A stretch of DNA of 11,621 nucleotides, taken from DAOTUB01 sp034437455 (GTDB lineage Bacteria > Chloroflexota > Anaerolineae > B4-G1). How positions within the stretch are numbered: the first letter of the stretch is position 1; each line of letters begins with the position of its first letter. Position numbers and translations under genes: made by a program. Positions 1 through 7,371 of the stretch are shown piece after piece. Under the pieces are notes generated by a model that was given only the letters and a program-made list of their open reading frames with translations, was not told the DNA's origin and did not search any database. Location of the stretch: assembly GCA_034437455.1 (NCBI GenBank), contig DAOTUB010000071.1:1-11621 (forward strand). The letters are read 5' to 3'.

Positions 1-127
1 TGTTTTTGGCAGGAAACGTCCCTTCAGGCGCAGTTTTTTGGCCTACATTGAGGCTTCATGCCCCATTTTTGCCTCGAAAACGTCGAGATTTAGGGGCAGC
101 CTTTCTCTCTCCGACAGCCTGCTAGCG

Positions 128-134
128 AAAGGAG
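128..134 (+). promoter_or_regulatory. Ribosome binding site of the YD-repeat gene
   Basis: AAAGGAG lies seven bases before the ATG at 142 and fixes that codon as the translation start. In the preceding 127 bases I see no convincing pair of -35 and -10 boxes, so the promoter is either atypical or upstream of the window. Confidence 0.8.
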
Positions 135-141
135 TATACCC

Positions 142-726
142 ATGTCTTTCCATTTCCGTGTCGTGAACCGGTCGTTCCGTCTGCTCGCCGTGCTCTCTAT
201 CCTGCTGGCGAGCCTGCCTGTGCCCACGAGCGCCGCGCGCACAGCGGCGTTCCCTGCGCCAGAGATGCCCAAAGGTGCGGTGGCGGAACCTGGCGCCCAT
301 CTTCCCACCTTCGACTCGCCGCTGCCCACGCCGGGAGGCGGCAAGAGCGAAAAGCCGCTGCCGCTAGGCAACGCCATCACGGCAACGCTCTCGGCGGAGG
401 GCGGCGCGCTGACCGCGCCGGGGGGAATCGTCACACTCCACTTTCCGCCCGGCGCCGTGCGCGCCGAGACGACGCTGCGACTCACTACGGCGGAGCCCAG
501 GTCGAACGAGCCGGACAGGTTGGACAAATCAGACCAACCCCACGGGCTGCTCGCCTTCGACCTGGAATGCGTCGGAGATGCCGCCGGGCTGGCGAGAGCG
601 GAGGAAGCGCACATCCGCTTCCACGCGCCGATCACCGTGACCGTGGACCTGACCGCGCGCGTCCTCTGGAGGATGGAGCTTTCCTCCTCCCCCGTGACCG
701 CGTTCAGCAACGTGAAGTGGACCTGA
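142..726 (+). CDS. Exported YD-repeat protein, N-terminal fragment (frameshifted)
   Basis: This 194-aa frame is the front of the large secreted YD-repeat protein. Residues 1-31 form a classical signal peptide: basic n-region (RVVNRSFR), hydrophobic core (LLAVLSILLASLPV) and a small-residue cleavage region around PTSAA. After a proline- and glycine-rich linker, residues 87-120 resemble a ZU5-type beta module (GGALTAPGGIVTLHFPPGAV), a module often found near the front of bacterial surface proteins. From residue 168 the frame reads VDLTARVLWRME and then runs into unrelated sequence and a TGA. The same VDLTARVLWRME peptide recurs 74 bases later in the frame that continues the protein, so this stop results from an insertion and is not a natural C-terminus. 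On its own the product would be a short exported piece without YD repeats. The start is set by the strong SD. Confidence 0.8.
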   Translation: MSFHFRVVNRSFRLLAVLSILLASLPVPTSAARTAAFPAPEMPKGAVAEPGAHLPTFDSPLPTPGGGKSEKPLPLGNAITATLSAEGGALTAPGGIVTLHFPPGAVRAETTLRLTTAEPRSNEPDRLDKSDQPHGLLAFDLECVGDAAGLARAEEAHIRFHAPITVTVDLTARVLWRMELSSSPVTAFSNVKWT

Positions 727-753
727 CCGCGCGCGTCCTCTGGAGGATGGAGC
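643..753 (+). repeat. 37-bp perfect direct repeats (643-679 and 717-753) around a 37-bp spacer
   Basis: The 37 bases at 643-679 recur exactly at 717-753, beginning GTGGACCTGACCGCGCGC and ending GGATGGAGC. The spacer at 680-716 is also 37 bases long. The offset of 74 bases is not a multiple of three and moves the coding frame. Deleting one repeat plus the spacer joins ...TVTVDLTARVLWRME to PYLVHQTDPQ in a single frame. This is a duplication-type insertion within coding sequence. It could be a reversible on/off switch, a decay mutation or an assembly error, and sequence alone cannot separate these. Confidence 0.9.
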
Positions 754-3700
754 CGTACCTCGTGCACCAGACCGACCCGCAGAAGGATACGTGGGAGGTC
801 GTCCCCTCGGAGTACGACCCCGAGACCCAACAACTGACCGCTGTGGTGGACGCTTTCTCTGGGTACGAGGTCGTCGGAGAATACCCACCTCCCGGCTCGT
901 TCTTCCCGTTCCAGAACTGGCCACAGACGAGCCTATACAGCGGCGCGGCGACCTACGCCTACCCCATCGCCACGCCCCCGGGCCGCAACGGGATGGGACC
1001 GAGCGTCTCGCTGAGTTACAGCAGCCGCGGGCTGGACGGCATCGGTGGGATCGTGCAATCGTCGGACGTGGGGCTGGGCTGGAGCCTGGGCGGCGAGATG
1101 AAGATCATGCGGGTGGTCAAGACGCACGAGAAGGCGGGCGGGACGCGCTGGAAGTACGAGCGGGACTTTACGCTGACGATCAACGGCGCTTCCTACTCTC
1201 TGATCGAGGACCCGCAGACGACAGCGCTGACCAAGGACCCGCAAACCGGGGCCGGGAGCACGGGCTGCGTCTATTACACCGAGGAATACAGCAATCTGCG
1301 AGTGATGCGCTACAACCCGCGCTGCGGCTACAATGGCCTGGCGGCGCCGCCGGCGGGCCAGCAATCGCGGGACTATTGGATCGTGACGGCGCCGAATGGA
1401 AGCCAATACCGCTTTGGCTTTACCGAGGACTCGGAGCAGATGGTGTTGATGAAGAACTATGCGCCCGGCGTGACGTGCCACGACACGTTCCTCTACGACT
1501 GCTCGTTCGGAGCCTGGGGGAAGGCGGCCTACGCCGGAGAAGCCTCGGGCTTGATCCCGATGGCCTACCGGCTGGACCGGGCGCGGGACGTGCACGGCAA
1601 CACGATCACCTACCAGTACACCGAGGAACACCGGGGCCCGCCGAATTACCCCCTCTACGAGCGAGGCGTGCACCTCAAGTCGATCCAGTACGGCGGCAAC
1701 GACGTGCAAGGGACGACGGCGCTCTACCTGGTCGAGTTCACGCTCGAGGAGCGGCGGGCGCGGGGCGCTCCACAAAACTGGCACGACGAGGGGCCGGATG
1801 GCTACGAAAAAGTCTATAGCCTGTGGGAGACAAAGCGCGTGCGCTCGATCCGGGTCTGCGCCTCGGCCGGCGCGAGCGTCTGCCCCAGCGGCGACAACCT
1901 GATCGCGGAGTACGTCCTGGTGTACGACACGCCGAAGCAATACGTCAAGCTCTACTACCGGGAGAACGAGATGACGCTGCTGGTCGAGATCCATCCCTAC
2001 GGGCGGGGCGGCGAGAGCGGCGGTCAATCCTTGCCGGTGGTGCAGATCGACTACGCGGCCAAGCGCCAGCTGGACGACGACTACGAGCACCAACAAGCCG
2101 GCGGGAATTACCTGAACTACTACCGGCTGGCGCGGGTGGAGAACGGCTACGGCGGCTGGGTCGAGTTCGACTATGCCGCCGCGGGGTTCAGGTGCGACGG
2201 CGCGTACAGCTATCGCGTGCAGGAGCGGCGGCAGGGAGACGGGCTGGGCCACACGGCGCGGATCGCGTACGCCTACGGCCCCGCCTGCTACGCGGATTGG
2301 AAGAACAACGGGCAAACCTGGCTCTGCATCCGCCGCAAATCGCAGGACTCGAATTCCCTGATGGGACACGATTGGATGGAAGAGACGATCCGCGACTATG
2401 ACAACTCGATATTGGCGCGGGTGAAGCATTACTTCCACAATCACCGGAACCAGGCGGTGGGGCGGGCATATCTGACAGAGACGCGAGCGCCCGATAACAG
2501 CCTCTTGCAGAGCGGGGAGAATACCTGGAGCACCCAGGTCAACTACGGCGGGATCGCCGAGCGCTACCGGAGCGACCTGGCGGAAGTGAAGGCGTGCCAG
2601 GAGACACTCTGCAGCCGCACGGCGTATACCTACGACACCTATGGCAACGTGACTCGTCGCACGGAGTACGATGAAGGCGACGACCCTTATCGCCAGACCC
2701 TTTGGGGCTACTATCCGGATACTACTCTCGGAATCTGGATCGTCAACAAACCGGGGTGGGAAAACGTATACAGTCGGACGGGCAGTGACTGGTCGTTGGA
2801 GGCTTCCACGTGGTATGCCTATGACGGAGACCCACGGTATAATGGTCAGATTGGCGACAACGTCAACGACAGGGGCGAGTTGAGCGCCGTTCGCTCCTGG
2901 CGGGGTTCCGACGTCCCGGCGAGTGAGTGTATGATCGACGTGCGGTACGGATACGATGCGTGGGGAAACCGCACTTCTGAGACCACCTACGATGGCTACG
3001 GAGACTATGATACGTTTGCCAGTGCAGGTCCCCGCGTCACAACCATAAACTACGACCTGACCTACCACCTGTTTCCCCGGAGGGTGAGGAATGCCAAGTA
3101 CCAGTACAGTTACACCGAATACTATGGCGTCAACCAATCATCGGCCTGCCTCAGCGACGGCTATTCCTTCGGTGCGGTCTGCCGCTCCTATGGCCCCAAC
3201 GGGACGGATACTGCCACGCTCTACGCCTACGACCCCTTTGGACGGCTGAAGAGCGTCGTGCGTCCGGGCGATTCGGGGAGTATCCCGACGATCCTGTACG
3301 TCTATGATCATACCTCGGTTCCGTTCAAGGTCGCGACCTGGCAACGCGAGGAGCATTCTTGCAGTGGCTGCACGCGGCCGGTATTCACCTTCTACGACGG
3401 GTTGGGGCGGGTCGTAGAGACCCTGGCCGAGCGGACGAATGGCGGCGAGGAAGTACTGTCCTACACCAGCTACGATGCATTGGGACGGGTGGAGAAGGAA
3501 TATGTGCCCTACGTGGTCAACGGCAACTTTGGGAGTTTCAAGTCGCTGGATGACGTCAATCGGCCCCACACGACCTACACCTACGACGCGCTGGGGCGGG
3601 TGACGCGGGTGACGAATCCGGACAACACGGCCAGCACGACGATGTACGCCGCGGCGTCTGCCGGGCGCTTTGCCACGCACGTAGACGCCAACGGCCATTA

Positions 3701-4358
3701 CAAGTTCTCGGTCACCGACGTCTTCGGCCGGCTGGCGCGGGTGGATGAGACGCTGACCACGTTGGAAGACCCGTTCAGCAGCTTGAACAGCGGCGTTTGG
3801 ACGTTCAGCGGGCACCAGAGTATCGACGGCGGCGCGCTCAAGAACACGGGGACAGGCTCCAGTTACAGCGCCAATTTTTATCGTAAGAGCTACTCGCTCT
3901 CGGCCGTCGAGGGCATCAAGGTCGAGTTCAAGGTGAATCGAGGCGATGCCGGAGCGGTCTTTGCCCTCGAAACGAGCGACGGCGGTACATACCGCCGTTG
4001 GGGGGTGAACGTCAATAGCAACAAGCTGTACATGCAGTACAACAACGGAGGAGGGTGGCAGTATCCCGCCGACCTCATCAACCCCATCGAGGTGGGAAAA
4101 TGGTACGTGTTGACCCTGAAAGTGGGGGAGAGTGGGTGGTTCTACACCGAGGTGTGGCAAAAGGACGACCCGGCCGACCGGGGCACGTATCTAGGGCAGA
4201 TGGCCTCGGGAAAGAACTGGCGTTTCCATCACTGGATCTATCGGGGCGTTGCCTGGCTGGACAACTATCACGAGCTGGAATACCATACCACAGAGTACGG
4301 TTACAACGTGCTGGACAGCCTGACCGACGTGTGGGACGCGAACGACAACCACACCTAG
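717..4358 (+). CDS. YD-repeat (RHS/SpvB-like) protein, middle fragment
   Basis: This is the large central part of the shell protein. The open frame extends back to an ATG at 567, but before 717 it is out of register with the true reading, so coding is counted from the second repeat copy. GTG 717 and ATG 747 could restart translation near the upstream TGA at 724, though neither has a well-placed SD. The order is: a SpvB/TcdB-like head (VSLSYSSRGLDGIGG, then VGLGWSLGGE, about 945-1100); a beta-propeller-like stretch with bound-style phrases such as ARDVHGNTITYQYT; then YD repeats (YAYDPFGRL, FYDGLGRVVE, SYDALGRVEK, TYDALGRVTR at about 3220-3600); and a LamG-like beta domain at about 3765-4295 that interrupts the repeats. 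The frame ends at TAG in the middle of a repeat and resumes directly after it. Known family members build a hollow shell around a C-terminal cargo domain. This fragment lacks both signal peptide and core. Confidence 0.8.
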   Translation: MDLTARVLWRMEPYLVHQTDPQKDTWEVVPSEYDPETQQLTAVVDAFSGYEVVGEYPPPGSFFPFQNWPQTSLYSGAATYAYPIATPPGRNGMGPSVSLSYSSRGLDGIGGIVQSSDVGLGWSLGGEMKIMRVVKTHEKAGGTRWKYERDFTLTINGASYSLIEDPQTTALTKDPQTGAGSTGCVYYTEEYSNLRVMRYNPRCGYNGLAAPPAGQQSRDYWIVTAPNGSQYRFGFTEDSEQMVLMKNYAPGVTCHDTFLYDCSFGAWGKAAYAGEASGLIPMAYRLDRARDVHGNTITYQYTEEHRGPPNYPLYERGVHLKSIQYGGNDVQGTTALYLVEFTLEERRARGAPQNWHDEGPDGYEKVYSLWETKRVRSIRVCASAGASVCPSGDNLIAEYVLVYDTPKQYVKLYYRENEMTLLVEIHPYGRGGESGGQSLPVVQIDYAAKRQLDDDYEHQQAGGNYLNYYRLARVENGYGGWVEFDYAAAGFRCDGAYSYRVQERRQGDGLGHTARIAYAYGPACYADWKNNGQTWLCIRRKSQDSNSLMGHDWMEETIRDYDNSILARVKHYFHNHRNQAVGRAYLTETRAPDNSLLQSGENTWSTQVNYGGIAERYRSDLAEVKACQETLCSRTAYTYDTYGNVTRRTEYDEGDDPYRQTLWGYYPDTTLGIWIVNKPGWENVYSRTGSDWSLEASTWYAYDGDPRYNGQIGDNVNDRGELSAVRSWRGSDVPASECMIDVRYGYDAWGNRTSETTYDGYGDYDTFASAGPRVTTINYDLTYHLFPRRVRNAKYQYSYTEYYGVNQSSACLSDGYSFGAVCRSYGPNGTDTATLYAYDPFGRLKSVVRPGDSGSIPTILYVYDHTSVPFKVATWQREEHSCSGCTRPVFTFYDGLGRVVETLAERTNGGEEVLSYTSYDALGRVEKEYVPYVVNGNFGSFKSLDDVNRPHTTYTYDALGRVTRVTNPDNTASTTMYAAASAGRFATHVDANGHYKFSVTDVFGRLARVDETLTTLEDPFSSLNSGVWTFSGHQSIDGGALKNTGTGSSYSANFYRKSYSLSAVEGIKVEFKVNRGDAGAVFALETSDGGTYRRWGVNVNSNKLYMQYNNGGGWQYPADLINPIEVGKWYVLTLKVGESGWFYTEVWQKDDPADRGTYLGQMASGKNWRFHHWIYRGVAWLDNYHELEYHTTEYGYNVLDSLTDVWDANDNHT
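4356..4358 (+). other. In-frame TAG interrupting the YD-repeat gene
   Basis: The codons read ...DANDNHT-TAG-MEYDPLSRKTDMHD..., which is continuous YD-repeat sequence on both sides. The reading frame is unchanged and no bases appear to be missing, so this looks like a single-base nonsense change or a sequencing error. An ATG follows the stop immediately, which would permit termination-reinitiation, but no SD is visible before it. The other genes here end in TGA or TAA, and nothing suggests that TAG is reassigned. Confidence 0.85.
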
Positions 4359-7022
4359 ATGGAATACGATCCCCTGAGCCGCAAGACCGATATGCACGAC
4401 GTGGATATGGGCGATTGGAGCTACCAGTACGACGCGGCGGGCAACCTGACGCGCCAGACGGACGCCCGGGGCTGCAACACCCACTTTACGTACGACCAGC
4501 TCAACCGGCTGACGGGAAAGACGTACAGCGGCAGTTGCAGCGGGACGGCGGTGAACTACACCTACGATTCCACGTCCGGCGGCAACGAGGGTAAAGGACG
4601 GCGCACCTCGATGTCGATCGCGAACGTCGACATGACCTCCTGGATCTATGACGACCGCGGGCGGGTGACGAAAGAGACCAAGGTTATCAATGGCAGCGGC
4701 ACGTTCGTCACCCGGTGGAACTATGACGCGATGGATCGGGTCAAGTGGATGAAATACCCTGGCGGCAGCGGCGGCCAGACGGGGGAGCAGGTGAATTACA
4801 CCTACGACCCCCAGGGGCTGCTGGAGAGCCTGGCCGGGACCAGCACCTACGTGCAGAGCACCAATTACGACGCGCTGGGCCGGGTCGAATTGCGCAAGCT
4901 GGGTAACAGCCGCTATACCGACTACGTCTACTACTCCTGGGGGGCGACGAACGGGATGGGGCGGCTCAAGTACATCAAGACCGGCACATCGCCGTCGTAC
5001 ACATCGCTCCAGAAAATGTACTATGCCTACGACGCCGTGGGCAACGTGTTGACCATCAAGGACTACAAGGCCGGGGGCACTCAGACCCAGAGCTTTACCT
5101 ACGACGCGCTCGACCGGCTCAAGACCGCCCGCGCCAGTGGCGGGAGCGGCGGCACGTACGGCCAGAAAAACTATTCCTACAACGCCATCGGCAACATCAC
5201 CAACTTTGAGGGGATGCCCTACCATTACCAGGATTCGAATCACAAGCACGCGGTCACGCACCTGGTCGGGATGTCATCCTCGTACCGCAGGTACTGGTAC
5301 GACGCGAACGGCAACCAGACGAAGCGCAAGGTCAAGGCGGGCAGCGCCACTTACTACCAATCCTTCGACGCGGAGAATCGTCTCACCACCGTGAGCGGCG
5401 CGGCGAGCGCGACCTTTGTCTACGACGGCGACGGAAACCGGGCGAAAAAGATCGATGGCAACGGTACGACGGTCTATGTGGGCGGGCACTATGAAGTAGA
5501 ACAGAACAACAGCAGCACCGGGAGAACGCTCGGCGTGACGCTGCTCAACTATGGCGTGGCCTGCCAGGATGGCGCTTCGGGATCGGGGTACATTATGTAC
5601 AGTGAAGAGAGCGTGCACACCCGCTTCTCCGCTCATCCTCCTCACGGTTCCAACGCGGACCACTTTGTCTGCGTCGTCTACAACGGAAGCTGGAGGTACG
5701 ACTCGAACACCGCTTACTACACCTTCACCCCCAGGGAGAGTGACGTCCTCGTCGCCGCCGCCAACTTTACCGCGAATACAGTGACCGACCTGGTCGGCCA
5801 AGACAGCACCCAGAATGGCATCGCGTATGGCTACGCCTCGGGAGACCTGACGTTCCAGGCGAACAAGTGGGGCGGCAGCTACAACGATGGCGAGTTCTAC
5901 ATCACCGGTTCCGGCATCACGATGAACGGTGGTCAGACGATCGTTCGCAAGTACTATTACGCGGGTAGCACACGTATAGCGGTGCGGAAGGACGGCACGC
6001 TCTACTGGTTGCTCGGCGATCATCTCGGCTCGACTGCGCTCACCGCTTACCCCAATGGGAACAAGAAAGCCGAACTGCGCTACTACCCCTGGGGCGAGAC
6101 GCGCTACCCCAACGATACCAGTGGCACGCCGACCAGCTACCGCTTTACAGGACAGCGCGAAGATGCTACAATCGGGTTGTACTTTTACAACGCGCGTTTC
6201 TATGACCCCGCGCTGGGGCGGTTTATTAGCGCGGATACGATTGTGCCTTCGCCGGGCAATCCCCAATCACTCAACAGGTACAGCTATTGTCTCGGGAACC
6301 CGGTCAAATACACGGATCCCACAGGGCTTTTCAGTGAAGAAGAAATAATGGACATCTACGGTGTCGGAACCTGGGAGCAAGCCCTTGCACTTTTCGAGAT
6401 GGGTGGTAGACTTGAGGGTAGATGGGGTTGGCTTGGACTTCTACGAGAGGCCCGTGTCGGCGATATTGTTGATATTCTTGAGTATGCCGATGACGGAGTG
6501 GGGTACTGGGCAGGAGTGTTTGCCAAACAGGATGGAGAAATCTTCCTAAAAGCGATGGAGGGAGGATGGGACAGTAGTCTATGGCCTGTTGAACGGCGTT
6601 TTGGAGATAAGCTGTACTCAGCTTACCTACCCGATCAGCATGGTAGAGCCTACAACTTGCATAGAGACTATGGTGTGGGCGGAGTTTTCTTGGCGAACAA
6701 GGTTTACCCAGTGCTCAAGTTTGATCCGAGCAGAGTGAATGGGACAGATGTCGTTCTGGATAGCATAGGCACCGTCGCAAGTGTTGTGGGTGCGAATCCA
6801 GTTGTTGAGGCATATCAGAGTTTGAAAAAAGCACAGAATGGTGCGCGAGCGATTGATGGGCTACTCAGTACAGGTGGGATAGCCAAGGGGCTGTTGGTTG
6901 ACCACGACCTGAGAGCTGCAGGTTTGGCTTTTGGCGGTTTCGCACCTTTTCCGGCTGGTACCGCTTGCAATCTCGCAGCTTTGTACTTTGACCTTGAGGC
7001 TGGGTTCTACTACGCTCCCTAA
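4359..7022 (+). CDS. YD-repeat/RHS protein, C-terminal fragment with RHS core and variable tip
   Basis: This 887-aa frame carries the end of the protein. Residues 1-378 are dense YD repeats (for example YQYDAAGNLTRQTDARG, TYDALDRLKTA, WYDANGNQTKRK). Residues about 380-527 form an inserted beta-rich domain with no YD motif. The shell resumes at KYYYAGSTRIAVRKDGTLYW and LLGDHLGSTALTAYPNGNKK. The RHS-associated core follows at residues 595-658: GLYFYNARFYDPALGRFISA, then NRYSYCLGNPVKYTDPTG. In RHS and tc-toxin relatives this core precedes a cleaved, interchangeable C-terminal domain. The tip here, residues 659-887, is not a domain I recognise. It contains an acidic and aromatic first half and a small-residue hydrophobic second half (DSIGTVASVVGANPVV, AAGLAFGGFAPFPAGT). 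Base composition becomes AT-richer where the tip begins. ATG 4359 touches the upstream TAG and has no SD, so independent expression is doubtful. Confidence 0.8.
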   Translation: MEYDPLSRKTDMHDVDMGDWSYQYDAAGNLTRQTDARGCNTHFTYDQLNRLTGKTYSGSCSGTAVNYTYDSTSGGNEGKGRRTSMSIANVDMTSWIYDDRGRVTKETKVINGSGTFVTRWNYDAMDRVKWMKYPGGSGGQTGEQVNYTYDPQGLLESLAGTSTYVQSTNYDALGRVELRKLGNSRYTDYVYYSWGATNGMGRLKYIKTGTSPSYTSLQKMYYAYDAVGNVLTIKDYKAGGTQTQSFTYDALDRLKTARASGGSGGTYGQKNYSYNAIGNITNFEGMPYHYQDSNHKHAVTHLVGMSSSYRRYWYDANGNQTKRKVKAGSATYYQSFDAENRLTTVSGAASATFVYDGDGNRAKKIDGNGTTVYVGGHYEVEQNNSSTGRTLGVTLLNYGVACQDGASGSGYIMYSEESVHTRFSAHPPHGSNADHFVCVVYNGSWRYDSNTAYYTFTPRESDVLVAAANFTANTVTDLVGQDSTQNGIAYGYASGDLTFQANKWGGSYNDGEFYITGSGITMNGGQTIVRKYYYAGSTRIAVRKDGTLYWLLGDHLGSTALTAYPNGNKKAELRYYPWGETRYPNDTSGTPTSYRFTGQREDATIGLYFYNARFYDPALGRFISADTIVPSPGNPQSLNRYSYCLGNPVKYTDPTGLFSEEEIMDIYGVGTWEQALALFEMGGRLEGRWGWLGLLREARVGDIVDILEYADDGVGYWAGVFAKQDGEIFLKAMEGGWDSSLWPVERRFGDKLYSAYLPDQHGRAYNLHRDYGVGGVFLANKVYPVLKFDPSRVNGTDVVLDSIGTVASVVGANPVVEAYQSLKKAQNGARAIDGLLSTGGIAKGLLVDHDLRAAGLAFGGFAPFPAGTACNLAALYFDLEAGFYYAP
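6336..7019 (+). other. Variable C-terminal tip domain of the YD-repeat protein
   Basis: Just after the DPTGLF end of the RHS core, sequence character changes from GC-rich to clearly AT-richer (for example aagaagaaataatggacatc near 6338). In polymorphic toxin systems such a boundary marks an exchanged tip. The roughly 229 residues show no nuclease, deaminase, ADP-ribosyltransferase or protease motif that I recognise. The last 90 residues are rich in Gly, Ala and Val and could form membrane-seeking helices, similar to the hydrophobic tails seen on many RHS proteins. Function is unknown: a toxin role is suggested only by position. Confidence 0.5.
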
Positions 7023-7028
7023 CTCGCT

Positions 7029-7035
7029 GGAAGGA
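7029..7035 (+). promoter_or_regulatory. Ribosome binding site of the small membrane protein
   Basis: GGAAGGA sits nine bases before ATG 7045 and only seven bases after the TAA of the YD-repeat frame. This supports translation from 7045 as the second gene of the same transcript. It argues against a longer protein starting inside the upstream gene. Confidence 0.65.
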
Positions 7036-7044
7036 ATACAAAAG

Positions 7045-7371
7045 ATGGACATTCTTATCTTCATTCTGAAAACAATTGGTCTTGGTATGCTGTGTTCTAT
7101 ACCTGGTGTTGTCATTGGACGACTACTAGCTGCTAAGGGAATGGTACGTGAAAAACCATTGTGGGTGTTTGGAGTTTGTGTTTGCGGGCTATTTATTTAC
7201 CAGCTTTGGTTCCCTCAGGTACACCTAGGATGTCTTCTGATCCTTGTTACTGTATTCCTACCACTTGGAATGTATAAAGAGGATTTGGGGACATATTTTC
7301 GAGGAGGGAGGTTTCCTAACGTAACGGTTGCGCAATCAGAAGGCAGATGTTTCATGAAGCTCCAAATTTGA
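7045..7371 (+). CDS. Small membrane protein, C-terminus replaced by IS sequence; immunity candidate by position
   Basis: The 108-aa product has three likely membrane helices at about residues 3-26, 39-56 and 60-77 (ILIFILKTIGLGMLCSIPGV; WVFGVCVCGLFIYQLW; LGCLLILVTVFLPLGM), linked by a basic loop (GRLLAAKGMVREKP). I do not recognise the family. It lies 22 bases after the YD-repeat gene, shares its lower-GC tip composition and has its own SD. This is where an immunity protein against the variable tip would sit, and small multi-helix proteins are common as immunity proteins for membrane-acting toxins. That role is inference from position only. The first 90 codons are native; from 7315 the frame runs through the left inverted repeat of IS-A and stops at TGA 7369-7371, so the last 18 residues are IS-derived. 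The original C-terminus is unknown. Confidence 0.6.
   Translation: MDILIFILKTIGLGMLCSIPGVVIGRLLAAKGMVREKPLWVFGVCVCGLFIYQLWFPQVHLGCLLILVTVFLPLGMYKEDLGTYFRGGRFPNVTVAQSEGRCFMKLQI
7315..7356 (+). repeat. Left terminal inverted repeat of IS-A
   Basis: The outer 21 bases (CCTAACGTAACGGTTGCGCA and one more A) match the reverse complement of the right end perfectly. Similarity continues to 42 bases with five mismatches in total. The transposase stop codon (7352-7354, minus strand) falls within it. Confidence 0.9.

Larger units (their letters stand above)
142..7022 (+). pseudogene. Complete YD-repeat/RHS gene locus, broken by one frameshift and one stop
   Basis: The three open frames above are pieces of one gene. 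Removing 74 bases within 643-753 and reading through the TAG at 4356 gives a single frame of 2268 residues running from signal peptide to variable tip. Peptide continuity across both breaks is direct: VDLTARVLWRME to PYLVHQ at the first, NDNHT-x-MEYDPLSRK at the second. Codon use and GC content are uniform from 142 to about 6330, and the rest of the frame is undamaged over more than 2000 codons. The lesions are therefore recent, reversible or artefactual and do not reflect long decay. If real, the cell makes a short exported N-terminal fragment and at best unexported shell pieces. Confidence 0.75.

Noticed and set aside
76..94. Short inverted repeat around cctcgaaaacgtcgag as an operator
   Set aside because: The stem is only four or five bases, which is expected by chance in this composition.
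567..716. Extension of the middle YD-repeat frame back to ATG 567
   Set aside because: In this stretch the frame is out of register with the genuine N-terminal coding sequence; the peptide is Arg-rich shadow until the second repeat copy.
933..3137. Long open frame on the minus strand (734 aa) opposite the YD-repeat gene, and similar ones at 3138-4160 and 4191-5261
   Set aside because: They lie antisense to clearly coding YD-repeat sequence, have low-complexity Val/Arg/Pro-rich translations typical of GC-rich shadows, and show no domain or good SD.
4356..4358. TAG read as an amino acid by an altered genetic code
   Set aside because: There is only one such codon in the window, and no suppressor tRNA or other supporting gene is visible. 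A point mutation or base error explains it.
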